DNA from: Dichetophora obliterata
Taxonomy: Eukaryota > Arthropoda > Insecta > Diptera > Sciomyzidae
DNA: 64,000 nt
Assembly: GCA_963920525.1 (NCBI GenBank)
Contig: OY986439.1
Span: forward strand, 33,673,819 to 33,737,818
Reading direction: 5' to 3'
This document shows positions 23,192 to 34,412 of this stretch, piece by piece. The position numbers were made by a program, and so were the translations under genes. The notes under the pieces are model-generated. The model saw only the letters and a list, made by a program, of their open reading frames with translations. It searched no databases and was not told the origin of the DNA. The number at the start of each line of letters is the position of its first letter. The first letter of the stretch is position 1.

Positions 23192-24060
23192 TATTTTATA
23201 CTATTTCGGTTTCCTGAGTGAAGGTAGTAGAGTGGTTAGTATGTGAGAACGGGCAAAATTTCGTTTTTGAGAAATAAATTTTCTTTAATTCTTTATTTCG
23301 CGCAGAAAGTGGTTTTGCAGCTTTTGCTTTTTTGACTCTTTCTTTTTTTTTTTTTTTTTTTTTTATAAATTACAACAAATGCACTTGTTAAACTTTTATT
23401 TAGTCTCTTGCCTTGATCCGTTGCGTCTAAACGTTAGTTGCGGACTCAATTCGTGGCTCGCCTTTTTCAACGTTCTCATGCGACTTGACTGTGTCCGTCG
23501 TCGTGTACTTTGAAGGAACCTTGAAGGTCAAAACTGACAATTAGAGTGGAGAGGAAAATGAATTGAATCGGCTATATACCATATACAAGTAGCCGTATAT
23601 TGCTACCTATGGTATACCAGTTTGATGGTTGCTGCTGTGTAAGGTGGGGACAGTGGGCGGTGGGTGCACTCGCTCTCCCGTTCGTAATAAGTTCTCTCGC
23701 TCTGTTGCTCTTCTGTTTGCTATTTCTCTTTTAAGTTGCTTGTTGCAGCAGCCTGCTACCGCTTCAATTGTTGGCTTTATGTGGTTTACGTGCTTTTAGT
23801 CGGTCACTTCATATATCTATATGTATATGGTTCGGCGTTTCCAATTATTTATTTCCATTCAATCCAAAGTGTCTGATCGACAACTGCTAGCTTAGTTAGC
23901 ATTTAGTTTGTTAAGTTTGCATTAATGGCAATTTTGCAAAAACGTTACAAAACGAGACGAGGTTTCTGGCGAGGTGGTATTCGTGGGCAGCTTAACAACT
24001 GACTGGATCTGCGTTTTAGGTTGGTGGTTGGCATCCGCTGCTCTACACGTTGCGATATCG
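23192..24060 (-). promoter_or_regulatory. Hexokinase 5' UTR and probable promoter region
   Basis: This is the least AT-rich non-coding part of the window and lies directly upstream of the hexokinase start. On the minus strand it carries GAGAG clusters near 23665-23735, of the kind bound by GAGA factor in flies. There are TCAGTT initiator-like matches at about 23537 and near 24000, and a TATATAG at 23572-23578. The TATA to initiator distance (about 43 bases) is too long for a standard pair, so no start site is assigned. A T run at 23341-23363 lies within the presumed 5' UTR. A 5' UTR intron cannot be ruled out. Confidence 0.4.
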
Positions 24061-24440
24061 ACTGGAATTAGTAATTAATAAAAACATGTCATTAGCGGTG
24101 TGTATACGATACAGATAGATGTTTATATGTGGAACAAGTCATGTCTCTACAGCTTCGCACATGTGCAGAAGTTATATTGAACTTGTTCCTGTGTACATAC
24201 CCTACAAGTGGTATGTTAAGGCCAACATTTTCTTACGTTAATAATTTTTCAACTTTTGTAAATGAAAGGTTTAGATTAAAAAGCAAATGTTTGAAATTGA
24301 TGTTTTGAAATTGATTTCTAGAAATTGGGAGAAAAATGTATTTTGTCAACTCCTTTTTTACAATTGTCTGTGGATTAAATGCAAGTAAACACGGTAAGCT
24401 AAGAGAGAAAAGTCGAGAGCGATTTGCAGCGATTTTTCAG
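24061..24440. other. Non-coding stretch with a small imperfect hairpin
   Basis: GGAACAAGT at 24132 and ACTTGTTCC ending near 24189 are inverted copies around a short loop. Otherwise no feature was recognised. Confidence 0.4.
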
Positions 24441-24752
24441 AACTCGAATCAATTTTAAGCGGATCGAATTGAAATTTAAAGTTTACCTTCCCAGTAGTTT
24501 AATAAGTTAATGTTATACGATTTTTACAATATTTTAAATATGGTTTCATTTTACATGGACTTTTCGAAAATATCCTTTTTTTAAAGGCTAACACAAATTA
24601 AATAAGTTTTGTTTTTAATAACTCAATCTAAAAAAATAATATTTTCCAAAAGGTTATATTGTAAAAATCATATAACATTAGTTTATTAAACTACTGGGAA
24701 GGTAAACTTTAAATTTCAATTCAATCCGCTAAAAATTGTGTCGAGTTCTAAA
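24441..24752. repeat. Palindromic element, about 70-bp strong arms
   Basis: Left AGAACTCGA, AGCGGATCGAATTGAAATTT and AAAGTTTACCTTCCCAGTAG return inverted at 24680-24752 with a few mismatches. The inner TTAATGTTATACGATTTTTA also pairs loosely with TAAAAATCATATAACATTAG. A foldback MITE without a defined target duplication. Confidence 0.75.
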
Positions 24753-25033
24753 AAAAAATAATATTTTTTAGAATAATATTTGAGCTTAATGCCAAATTTT
24801 TGTTAAAATTTTCGCTTAGTTTTTGTAATTATATGTTAAGAAATGTTTCAGGAGCGTATTAAGAAAATAATTTATCAAATAATTTTTCTCAATTTTTATG
24901 AACTCTTAAAACAGTTCATAACATTAAAACGTTTTTGTTTCAATTGCTTTAAAAAAATTGCTTTTGGGACATTCCATTTTGCGTTTGACATCAGAATTTA
25001 AAGAACTATGAGATATAACGATGTCATTATAAC

Positions 25034-26198
25034 TTATATATGGGGCATTCTACGCCAAATCGGACGGTTTTCAAAATTTTTATTTTTGATTTCCACCAAT
25101 TTTTGATATCTTTGATTACTCATCGAAAAACCCTCCCTCCTAAATTTTGGGATTTTTTGACTATCCGTTCCAAAGATATCGAATTTTCAAAAAACAGCTC
25201 TTTTGTGGTTTTTTGCCCCCAACTTTTTTAAAACTCATTTAAATGAAAATTATCATTTAACATAAAAGTTTAGTTTTTCAATTTAATTTAAAAAAAATTC
25301 TAAAAATGTTTTTAAAGTGTACTAATACGTATTTTTCGATGTTTAAAATTTAGATTGCATTTTTTAAAGTGATTGCATATTTTGATTTTCTTCAAAATTT
25401 TTTACAGCAAACTACTACTAATTCCACAACTTTTAAGATCGGTCTGGTCGTGGGCCTTCGATAACTATAATTCGATAACGATAATGTCAAACAGAGGAAA
25501 TGAAAATAGGCAATGTTGTTTTTGTACTAAAAACAAAAAAGGGGCATTTTATTTTTTAATGGCACAACTAATTTACTTTTATTGTCAAGGTTTTGGAATT
25601 GTTTTAAAGAAAATATTCGAAAATATACAATTTTATTAACCCTACAGTAAAAAACAGCAATAAAAAACAGCATACACAAAAAATTAACAAAAGAGAGAAA
25701 TACACAAAGTGCAATTAAATAATTTTTTTTTAATTTTCAATAATCTAAAAAAATAGTAGTTATAGAAGGCCCACGACCAGACCGGTCTTAAAAGTTGTGG
25801 AATTAGTAGCAGTTTGCTGTAAAAAATTTTGAAGAAAATCAAAATATGCAATCAATTTAGAAAATGCAATCTAAATTTTAAAAATCGAAAATTACGTATT
25901 AATACACTTTAAAAAATTGTATAGAATTTTTTTTTCGAAAATTAAATTGGAAAACTTAACTTTTATATTAAATGATATTTTTTATTTAAATGAGTTTTAA
26001 AAAAGTTGTGGGCAAAAAACCACAATAAGAGCGGTTTTTTTTAAAAATTTGATATCTTTGGAACGGATGATCAAAAAAATCCCAAAACTTAGGAGGGAGG
26101 GTTTTTCGATGAGTACTCAAAGATATCAAAAAATGGCGGAAATCAAAAATAAAAATTTTTAAAACCGTCCGATTTGGAATGGAATGCCCCATATATAA
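25034..26198. repeat. Large 1.16-kb palindrome (arms about 430 bp)
   Basis: The left arm starts TTATATATGGGGCATTC and the right arm ends with its complement. Matching inner blocks include CCAAATCGGACGG, AACCCTCCCTCCTAAATTTT, TTGCATATTTTGATTTTCTT and GGTCTGGTCGTGGGCC (inverted at about 25769). Arms extend to about 25475 and from about 25765, with an unpaired centre of about 290 bases. Short open frames on each arm are mirror images of one another, not genes. The flanks are TA-rich, so the target duplication is ambiguous. Confidence 0.85.
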
Positions 26199-26404
26199 CA
26201 GTGAAATATATTTTTAAACAGAGATAAATAACTATTGTGTAATTTTCCTTTAAAGTAAATGCCGAACCGTTCCTATATTTTGTGTTACTATTATTTGAAT
26301 GAAAGTGACTGAAAAATACCACTCATCTAACTTTGAACTCTCAAAGAAGGATTTTAGCCAAACCATTTAAACATTTAAGTCAGCTTCTTCTGTATCGTAC
26401 AACA

Positions 26405-27140
26405 TATGGGCATTTCCACAGAAAAGTCTACCGTGACCAAAAAATTAAAACTTATTAAAAGCATATTATATGATAATATTATCTAAAAGTAACCTTTTAA
26501 TTTTATTAATTTAAGCAATTTAAACATAAATTCTTTAATCATGATGATCAAATCGTCTGCCCTGTTTCACAAATGTAGATTTTCTTTTTCGTAAATGTTT
26601 CGTAAACTTTTTGTTTTAGTAAAAATGGAAGGCATTGGCTGAAGATAATGAAAAAATGGTTGAGGCAATGAAAGGAAAATATATTAATTTTGTATTTTAA
26701 TTACTAAATTACATAATTACTTAACTACCTAATTACTTAATGACCCAATTGAACTATAAAGGAAATTTAAGTAACGTAACGCTAGATAAAATATCCTAAT
26801 TAAAAAAAACCAGAGAAGTTTTTTAAATTTGATCACTTGGTAAATAAACTTTAAGGGTTATTTTAAGCCCTTCTAAAAAAAGTGTACACAAAAAGTCTTG
26901 CGCAATTCAAAAATTTTTTTAAATTATGTAATCCAAGTCAAAAGAACTTCCGTTTCTTGTAACGTAATTCCAGCACATATTTTTGATTATTTCTTAAAAT
27001 CCTTATGGTCGATTGTTGTCATTGTTCTTACTTAATATAGTGCTTCTTAATTACTACACCAATATAAAAAAGCCTTCATTATTTTTTTCAATATTTCTTC
27101 GTACAAATCGTCCGTAACGCCAGCTTGTAAATGCCAATAT
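26405..27140 (+). repeat. Family C dispersed repeat, plus-strand copy
   Basis: Starts ATGGGCATTTCCACAG and ends near TTGTAAATGCC, so GGGCATTTCCA/GGCATTTACA act as short inverted ends. The part from about 26690 to 27110 is the reverse complement of 63625-64000: for example TTTAAGTAACGTAACG, AAAAGTCTTGCGCAATTC, GGTCGATTGTTGTCATTG and TATAGTGCTTCTTAATTACT recur there. No coding sequence recognised. The superfamily is unknown. Confidence 0.65.
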
Positions 27141-27594
27141 TTAGTATATTATATGATATATGCTTCCATTTTAATAAAGAATTAGTAGAAAAAGTAGGAA
27201 AATATTACAAATTGTGACTACTGGGACATGTCTTTGCAACTTGCGGTACAAGTAAAAAATATGTGGAAATTATAAACTATTTTAATCAGTTTTATTATTG
27301 TTTTAAAATCAATTTATATAGTTATTTATATATTTTTCTTTAAAACATAAAAAAAATCAGAAGCTACGAAAAAAATTACCTCTTAATCAGAGGTTAAGAC
27401 TTTTATGACTTTTTTCTAAAAAGTCTCTGAAATAAGAGTCTTAACAAACTTTTATTATATAAAACTTATTATTGACAGTCGAAAGTAAGAATTATCAAAT
27501 AAGAGTTATTTATAACATTTTATTTTTAACTCTCACTTAATAACTCTTATTTTTAACAGTTATTTTTAACTTTTATAAAAAGTTGACAGAATGC
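27141..27594. other. AT-rich stretch with TAACTCTTATTTTTAAC-type repeats
   Basis: From about 27370 to 27590, AAGAGTTATT and its complement recur in both orientations, giving local inverted repeats such as TAATCAGAGGTTA. No gene. Confidence 0.45.
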
Positions 27595-27602
27595 CCTACA
27601 AC

Positions 27603-28588
27603 CAGAGCTGTAAAATTGACATTCATATTCAGAATTTTAAGCACAACTGAATAACTACATAAGAATGCATTCAGTGAATGCAAAATTGATTTATAAATAA
27701 AATTTTTTATTCACATTCATTTTTAAAAAATGATTAATTATTCATTTCAGTTATTCATTTTCGTTATTCAGAATAATAAATACATTTTTTATTCATTTGA
27801 ATGCTATTCACAAAGAATGCAATTCACAAAGAATTTCAGAATTTTCAATTATTCTTTTTTTATTCATTATTAATTTTTTATTCATTATTCTCTTGTTATT
27901 TATTATTAATTTTTTATTCATTATTAATTTTTTTTCATCATTAATTTTTTTTCATTGTTAATTTGTTATTCATTATTCATTTTTTATTATTTATTCATTT
28001 TTTATTCATTATTAATTTTGTATTCCTTATTACTTTCTTATTCATTATAATTTTTTATTCATTATTAATTTTTTATTCATTATTAATTTCTTTTTCTTTA
28101 TTAATTTTTTATTCATGTTCATGTACAAATTAATAATGAATAAAAAATTAATAATGATTAAAAAATTAATAAAAAATGAATAATGAATAAAAAATAATAA
28201 TGAATAAAAAATGAATAATGAATAAAACAAAAATAATGAATAACAAATGAATAATGAAAAAAAATTAATAATGAATAACAAAAGAATAATCAATAAAAAA
28301 ATAATAACGAATAAAAGATGAATAATGAATTAAAAAAAACTGAAAATTCTGATTCTGAAATTCTTTGTGAATAGCATTCAAATGAATAAAAAACTGATTC
28401 ATTATTCTGAATAACGAAAATGAATAATTGAAATGAATACTTAATAACTTTTTTTTAAAAATTAAAGTGAATTAAAAATTTTATTTATAAATTAATTTTG
28501 CATCCATTGAATGCATTCTTATTTCGTTATTCACTGATTAACTTTTTTGTGAATAAAATTAAATTGAATGCATTCTTTTACAGCTCTG
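27603..28588. mobile_element. Fully palindromic hAT-type element, 986 bp
   Basis: The ends read CAGAGCTGTAAAA and, inverted, CAGAGCTGTAAAA, fitting YARNG. The flanking 8-mers CCTACAAC (27595-27602) and CCGACAAC (28589-28596) match at seven of eight bases. Nearly the whole element folds back on itself around 28100-28130. The arms are made of TTATTCATTATTAATTTTT-type repeats. It has no coding capacity. Part of a related copy, starting TAGAGCTGTAAAT, lies at 42436. Confidence 0.85.
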
Positions 28589-28596
28589 CCGACAAC

Positions 28597-29761
28597 AGCA
28601 TTGCAAACATAGTCAACGCATTTTACTCCGTAGCAACTCTGTATGAAACAAAAAACCAAAACTGATCTCATTTTCCACTTATACGTGAAATGCCACTTTT
28701 AATAAAAAAACTTTTTAAAGACATTTTTGTTATGTGTTAAAACATAAGGACCACAAATAACGATTACTGTTATCAATCAATTATTTTTATCGATTTGATA
28801 TCGACCAGACTAAAATCAATAAATTATCGATCTTTTTTATCAGAAATAATAATCACTGATCAATATTTTTTTCTACAAATACTAAAAACCAATCTTTGAT
28901 CGAGATTTTTTCGATAAGATTTCAAAATCAATCATTAATAGAAATAATATAGATTGAAATAATCGATATTTTTTCGATAAAAATGGAAATCAATCGTGGA
29001 TCAACCGCTTGTCATATGTTTGTCTGTGTGGCTATGAACACGATAACAGTCACAATTTTTTAACTATCGAAATTCAAAATATAAAATTTTTAACTAGAAA
29101 AAATATAAATAAGTTTATAAATGAACTAAATCGCATAAATATCACGCCTACCTTTTATAGAAATTGACATCATCAAAAATACAAAAACTTTCATTAATAT
29201 CCCAAAAACGAATCTCTGTTTAATATCTGTCAAAATCGGATAAAATTTTCGCCTATCTCCCATTTAAAAATACTTTATCTACAAAAATAACTACATACAT
29301 CCATTCGTTTTATTTTAAGTCTGGGTAAAAAAAAAAAAATAAAAATACACCTACTTCCGCAGAAAGTATTATTTAGCTAATCTAATCTCACGAAGTTTAA
29401 TTTTTTACATATTCTTTTCTATCAAATTCAACAAACAATTTCATGGGATTTCAATATGACTAAATCTTTCAAAGATATCCGGAAACAAGTGAAATATTAA
29501 AAAAATTCCAGCGTTTTTCTTAGATGAAAGAAATTTTAAAAAAATATTAGAGATTATACAAAATTAATAGAGTTTCTAAAATGCATATAGTGCAAATATT
29601 TTTATAGTATTTTTCAACACTGAAGGCCGTTATCTTCAAAACTTCTTGTATGTACCTATATTTATAATAACAAATGCTTAAAGATTATTGAAATCAGCCA
29701 ATGCACAGTATAAGATTTTCCAATCTAGCGTAACAAAATTTTTGAAGTGAAACTTCTTAGA
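28597..29761. other. AT-rich stretch with D-type-like repeats
   Basis: Near 28745, GGACCACAAATAACGATTAC resembles the terminus of the D-type elements. ATCGAT and AATCAAT motifs recur up to about 29000. From 29000 to 29761 no feature was recognised. Confidence 0.4.
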
Positions 29762-30343
29762 CGGCGCACAGTGTGGGATTTGATCAATTTAGGAGGACAA
29801 AAGTAAAATATATAGTGGTAAAATATAACTTTTTTTTTTAGGAAATAAAGCTAGAACATACAGAAAGCCATGTCAAAAGTTTGAAAGCGATTGCTTTATC
29901 CGATATACTAAAAACGGCTGTCGTTTTTTAAAATATTTCTAACTGCAATATAGCAATTTTTTTTATTAAGTGCGCTGATTAAAGTTTTTAACTTTTAAAC
30001 TTCTTTTGCTATGGAAAACCTTGAAGGTATGAAGATTAATTTACAATAAAATTAGTTGCTAGGTTTTATAAAGTAGCAACACTTTGATGGACTGCCAAAA
30101 ATTTTATTTAAATATGTTTGCATACAAATATTGTATTTGTTGTTAAGTTCCAATCTCATAGATAGTTCATACAAATTTAGCTGCCAGTTTTTGCAAGTTT
30201 TTAAAATAATTGCATTTTAGGAAGAGGCTTTAATATCTCAAGAATTTTTATATATTTACAGCTTTTTTGATAAAAAATAAATTTTTTTTTTCTTTGAAAA
30301 CCAAAAAGTCTGCAAGTTCTAGGCAACTAGCTGTTATAGGCAA

Positions 30344-30841
30344 CTAGCTGAAACCCGGTGAGTCACTGCCACGCCCCCTTATCCAACAGCCATTTTAGTG
30401 GCGGCCGTAGCTTAATAAGTAGAGTGCGTGCCCCGTTAGCTAAGGAACCGTGGTAGCCCGGGTTCAATTCCCAGCTCAGACAGAATGTTTTTCAATTTAA
30501 TAAATATTTTTGTTCTGCCGCCACCTAGCTATTCAATATCGCAAATTGGTATTGTGATTGAGGTGCCACGCCCCCATGTTGAACGCCCATAAAATATTAA
30601 CTGTGAAACGGCTCTTGTAAATTGTGGTAGTTTATCAACTTTCGAGGAATTGCGGCCTAAACTCAAAAGCTATTCGAAATCGTAAATTTGGGTTGTATGT
30701 GCGGTGCCACGCCCTGTTATTTCCTCCAAAGCGGAATTCCTTCCTAATACGAATCTATCACGCCTAATACGAATCAATCGAACGATCCGTTCTCGAGTTA
30801 TGAAAGCATACACAGTCGGCAGTCTCTTATAAATATATAGA
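30344..30841 (-). mobile_element. Helitron, short non-autonomous copy
   Basis: Read on the minus strand it starts TCTATATATTTATAAGAG and ends CGGGTTTCAGCTAG. That gives the 5' TC and 3' CTRR termini of Helitrons. It sits between A and T, the preferred Helitron target. The same 3' end closes the larger copy at 59723-61577, and the GCCACGCCCC phrases are shared. A family 2 SINE is inserted at 30398-30545. Confidence 0.75.
30398..30545 (+). repeat. tRNA-derived SINE, family 2, copy 1
   Basis: A tRNA-like head begins GTGGCGGCCGTAGCTTAATA and carries box B GGTTCAATTCC at 30461-30471; box A is worn (TAGCTTAATAA). After CAGCTCAGACAGAA the body reads TTTTCAATTTAATAAATATT and ends near GCCGCCACC. The minus-strand copy at 36285-36441 matches head and body. 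The ends do not pair as an acceptor stem, so it is not a functional tRNA. Confidence 0.8.
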
Positions 30842-31194
30842 TTCAATGAAACACTGTAACCAAGTGTGTGTTTCAGATAGACCCCAACTCCCGAATTTTT
30901 TTTTTTAGGAATGAGCCAAGGGATCATAGCACAAAAATTTAGAATTTTGTCCCGCTAGATTGGTCAAATCCCACACTGTGCGCCGATTTGATGTTCAGGG
31001 TAAACTTTTTAGAGTCTCGTCAGAAATATAATCAGGGTAAAATATCATTTTCTTACTTGGTTTTTGCTTAGCGTTTGAATTTTAAAACGAAAAATGCGGC
31101 AAACTAACGTCAATCACTTTGTTTATTTTTTATTTAATATTTTTAGAGTAAAAAAACCTTTTTCGAAATAACAAAAATCAACGAACGTTCGTTT

Positions 31195-31625
31195 CATGGT
31201 ATGTATAACTAGGGAAGGTATATGCATTTCGGAAAGACAGACTGCCGAAACTGTCAAAACGAAGTTGACGCTCATAAAAAATCTGTAAACGATGAGAAAG
31301 TGAAAATTGGCCGCATTCAGCGGAGTCAACTCTTGTGGTAGCGATACCTTAGTGAGCGATGTTTTCCTCTGAATGTGTTGTTACTCTAAACGTTAAAAAG
31401 TTGAAAATTATTTAATTTAATTATTATAACTGTTAAGTAAATAATTTAATTGCAAAGGTTTCTCAAGGAATTTTAACACAACAGTCATTTACCAACTATT
31501 GACTTCGCTGAATGAGGCCATTGATTTCCTATTATTCTCATACGCAAAAAGCTGACTTTGACAATTTCAGATATGAGAAAGAGAACGTAGTCCGAAATGC
31601 ATCTACCTTCTCTAGTTCTACCATG
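31195..31625. mobile_element. hAT MITE family M1, copy 2, interrupted
   Basis: The outer ends CATGGTATGTATAACTAGGG and, inverted, CATGGTAGAACTAGAGAAGG lead into AAGGTATATGCATTTCGGA and AAGGTAGATGCATTTCGGA. The flanking duplication GTTCGTTT is exact (31187-31194 and 31626-31633). ACTGTCAAAACGAAGTTGAC is shared with copy 1. A 211-bp element (31309-31519) interrupts it. Confidence 0.88.
31309..31519. mobile_element. 211-bp MITE nested in M1 copy 2, ATT flanks
   Basis: The inverted ends are GGCCGCATTCAGCGGAGTCA and GGCCTCATTCAGCGAAGTCA. ATT lies on both sides (31306-31308 and 31520-31522), a 3-bp duplication. The interior phrases GGTAGCGATACCTTAGTGA and TCTGAATGTGTT recur at about 41260-41300, in a second, left-truncated copy. 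The superfamily is uncertain; a 3-bp duplication would allow PIF/Harbinger, although ATT is not the usual TWA. Confidence 0.75.
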
Positions 31626-31633
31626 GTTCGTTT

Positions 31634-33216
31634 ATAATCGTTCATAAAATATATGCGTATTAAAAAAATCCCAAAAAACTTGTGCTTGAAAAATTTTTTT
31701 TTCGCAAAGACATTTTAGAATACAACTGCAAATACACAGACTTAATTGCAAATTAAGGCATGCACATTTCTTTTGGCAGTATTTACATGACTTAAAGTAT
31801 TATCTATAATTTTTATTGAACGAGATGTACGAGATGTAATTTTTATTTTAATAAGTAGCAAATCGACTGTTCTCTAAATTAGCCTCGTAACTCACAAAAG
31901 TCGAATATGCTTTTTTTATGAAAATAGCTTTATTATTATTTATTTGTGTATTTTTTTGCTGAAAAATGTATGTCCAGGAACATCGTACACAAAAACGGGA
32001 ATTTAAGTAAAGCAGTTGATAGAAAAAATTGTGGCAACACTTATCTAAGCCGCCGTTATATTCTTTGAAGTTAAACGTCAAACACTTGTGCTAAGTTTCA
32101 CATTTATTAGTCATTATTTTAACAAAAATTTAATAAAAACAAAAATTTTATGAATTTAAAAATTCTCGTCATTAGTAAAATATTCAGCAGATGGAACTTA
32201 TTACAAATTAAGTTATGGTGATGATTTATAGCTGGCCTTACCGAAGAAAGGCTAATCTATTTCATAACGAAACTGAATTGGTTCTCGAAAATTTATACAA
32301 GCAGCCTCTTACATTAACATTTAAGAAATATCAAGACTTACAAACCTTAAAATCATATATTCCAGCTGACTATCATTATTTCTACGATAGTTTGAAACAT
32401 GAAAATTCATAATTTCCTGTTATAACCTAAAAGTTAGTGTTTTGAATAATTCGTTTTTTGTATTATTTTTATTTTTTACACATAAAAAAATTTTGTAACT
32501 AATATCTGCAAAGTGAAATTTGTTTTCTAAAAAGTTCTGAATAATCAATCTAACACTTTAAAGGCACATGCTGAAATTGGCTTTTAATATTACTTTTATA
32601 TATTTAAATGTACTGAAGTTTTTTAATGTTTTTTTACGTATAACTGTTCAATAAATGTTTAAAATTAAACGCACAGTTTTTTATTTAAACAATCTGCAAA
32701 CTTAAGAATAAAAAAATGAAGATCAAATTTTGGAAGTAAACAAAAGTCTTAACCTCGTTATTCAACATGAAGAAGTCTGTTTTCAAAAGCAGTAACCTCG
32801 TAAGTCATTTGCAACATTTTTAAAATCTACGTACAATTAATTTTGTTCAATTTTCAATGTCAATAAATCCGTTAAGCCTACTTTGACCGTAATAATAAAA
32901 CAAACTATAAGTTTTTACTCCCTTAAGGAGAAAATCAGTTTTTTGCTTCTCGTGAAAACTTTGATTTTTTGACTTACGATGTTAGGTCAGAGACCAGTCG
33001 AAATGTAATATGTTCATTGCAAGTGAATTTTTGGTATTAGTTAATGTAATTTAATCTGACTCAGGCTGCATCTGTGTTTTTGTTTCTAATTATTTTACTG
33101 TCAAATTCACAAAAATGTGATCACAATCGCTTAATAACTGTAATCTTAAAAAAATTTGTTCTCAAAATTAGTTTTATTTTTAAAAATACGTGAAAATCGT
33201 TCGTTGTAAGATGTTC
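31634..33216. other. AT-rich stretch, one weak open frame
   Basis: Apart from the small open frame at 32215-32412 nothing was recognised. An AATAAA lies near 32651. The region is otherwise AT-rich with no inverted ends that I could pair. Confidence 0.4.
32215..32412 (+). CDS. Hypothetical 65-residue frame, possibly a transposon remnant
   Basis: The frame encodes a basic, hydrophilic peptide ending LKSYIPADYHYFYDSLKHEN. The final segment has the look of the C-terminal tail of some transposon-encoded proteins, but I cannot name a family. Codon use is AT-rich like the surroundings. There is no clear promoter; a candidate AATAAA lies about 240 bases downstream. It could be chance. Confidence 0.25.
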   Translation: MVMIYSWPYRRKANLFHNETELVLENLYKQPLTLTFKKYQDLQTLKSYIPADYHYFYDSLKHENS

Positions 33217-33224
33217 GATGATCA

Positions 33225-33853
33225 CAGAGCTGAGCGATAAGAATTACATGTGTAATGGATTGCGGTAAGATTTACGAATATTTTAGTCACAATTTCAAAA
33301 TGTCTTAAATTTTGCAGCAATCGTTATTTTGAAAAAGTCGAAATTACGATTACTGCAATCGTAATCTAATTTCATTCGATGAAGGAATTTAATTGTAATC
33401 TCTTGTTTTCTTTGATAAGGATAACAGTAATCGATTACAAGAATAACTTTTACTATTAGTGAAAACACTATTATTTACAATAAAGTGCATTGCAATGAAC
33501 TGAAGTTTACCATCAATAGCAACATATCTGCCATCATTAAATATCTTCAATATTAACAAATGCATATTTTAACAATGTTGCAAAGACCAGAAAAAATGAG
33601 ATTGCCTGCTGGTAATCGATTACTGTACCCCTTATAAAAGAAAACACGAAATTACAATGAACGTAATCCTTCATCGAATGAATTTATATTACGATTGCAG
33701 TAATCGCAATTTCAACTTTTTTGAAATTACGATTGCTATAATCGTAATCTAAGATCGCTCGATGAGCGATTACTTTAATTGTAATTGCATTGTTTTTTAA
33801 GATTACTGCAATCGTAATCGTGCGGTAATCGTAATCCTTGTCGCCCAGCTCTG
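33225..33853. mobile_element. hAT-type palindromic element, 629 bp
   Basis: The ends read CAGAGCTGAGCGATAAG and, inverted, CAGAGCTGGGCGACAAG. Flanking 8-mers GATGATCA (33217-33224) and GATGATAA (33854-33861) agree at seven of eight bases. The interior is a broad inverted repeat dominated by GATTACGATTGCAGTAATCG-like phrases and TTCATTCGATGAAGG. Its ends resemble those of 27603-28588 (CAGAGCTG) and the two may share a transposase source. No coding capacity. Confidence 0.8.
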
Positions 33854-33861
33854 GATGATAA

Positions 33862-34412
33862 TCTATTTTTGAAGTTCAGAGAATAATTGTTGTGAAAAAT
33901 CGTATTTTAATCGTTCAGCGCCCCCTTATAAGTTTATCCCTTCTTGTTTTGTTTGCTTGGGAAATTAAAATATTTACGCAAGGAAAACAATTGCTTCATT
34001 TACAGTATGTTCTTCAAAAGAGATGTTGTCGTACCGAAATGTGTTTTGCTGTCAGTAGGGTACTTTTCTCAGTCCAACTCTAGGTAAACAACACATGCTT
34101 ACTTGCGCGTTTTTGTTTAATGTACATTTATTTATCCATTCCATTCATTCAGTACTCGCTCGTGTATTTTGCCTTATATATAGTAACACTCACTCTGCTT
34201 ATTGTTGAACTTTTCTGTATGCCAGTTTCACTTATTCTATAAGTATTTCATGTGTTTCTAGCAGTATTACGCCACACAGTTTTCCAGCAATACAGTTTTT
34301 ATTTTTTTTTTATATTTTATTTTAACCACTGTGCACTTAATACGCAGGTCTAGTCACAGCCACAACCCGACACTACCAGAGTCTCTCCTAGAGTGTTTCT
34401 TTGCCTCTTTAC
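33862..34412. other. Intergenic sequence, no feature recognised
   Basis: AT-rich with a T run near 34305. Open frames here do not resemble known proteins. Confidence 0.4.

Larger units (their letters stand above)
29762..30985. mobile_element. TIR element with CGGCGCACAGTG ends, 1224 bp
   Basis: Both ends read CGGCGCACAGTGTGGGATTT (inverted at the right), extending to a perfect 22-bp terminal repeat. No matching target duplication was found, so the superfamily is unassigned. A Helitron (30344-30841) is inserted inside. No transposase was recognised. Confidence 0.7.

Noticed and set aside
22749..23246. Long plus-strand open frames opposite the hexokinase gene (also 21759-22114)
   Set aside because: They lie antisense to a confidently identified coding region, follow from its codon bias and show no protein motif.
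23535..23578. TATA box plus initiator as the hexokinase core promoter
   Set aside because: The spacing of about 43 bases is outside the usual 30-base distance, so no transcription start was assigned.
25040..26192. Two similar short peptides on opposite strands (starting near 25040 and 26192)
   Set aside because: They are mirror translations of the two arms of one palindrome, not a gene pair.
27603..28588. CRISPR-like or satellite array from the repeated TTATTCATTATT motifs
   Set aside because: Spacing is irregular, the motifs mirror about a centre, and the outer ends and near-duplicated flanks show a transposon. The genome is eukaryotic.
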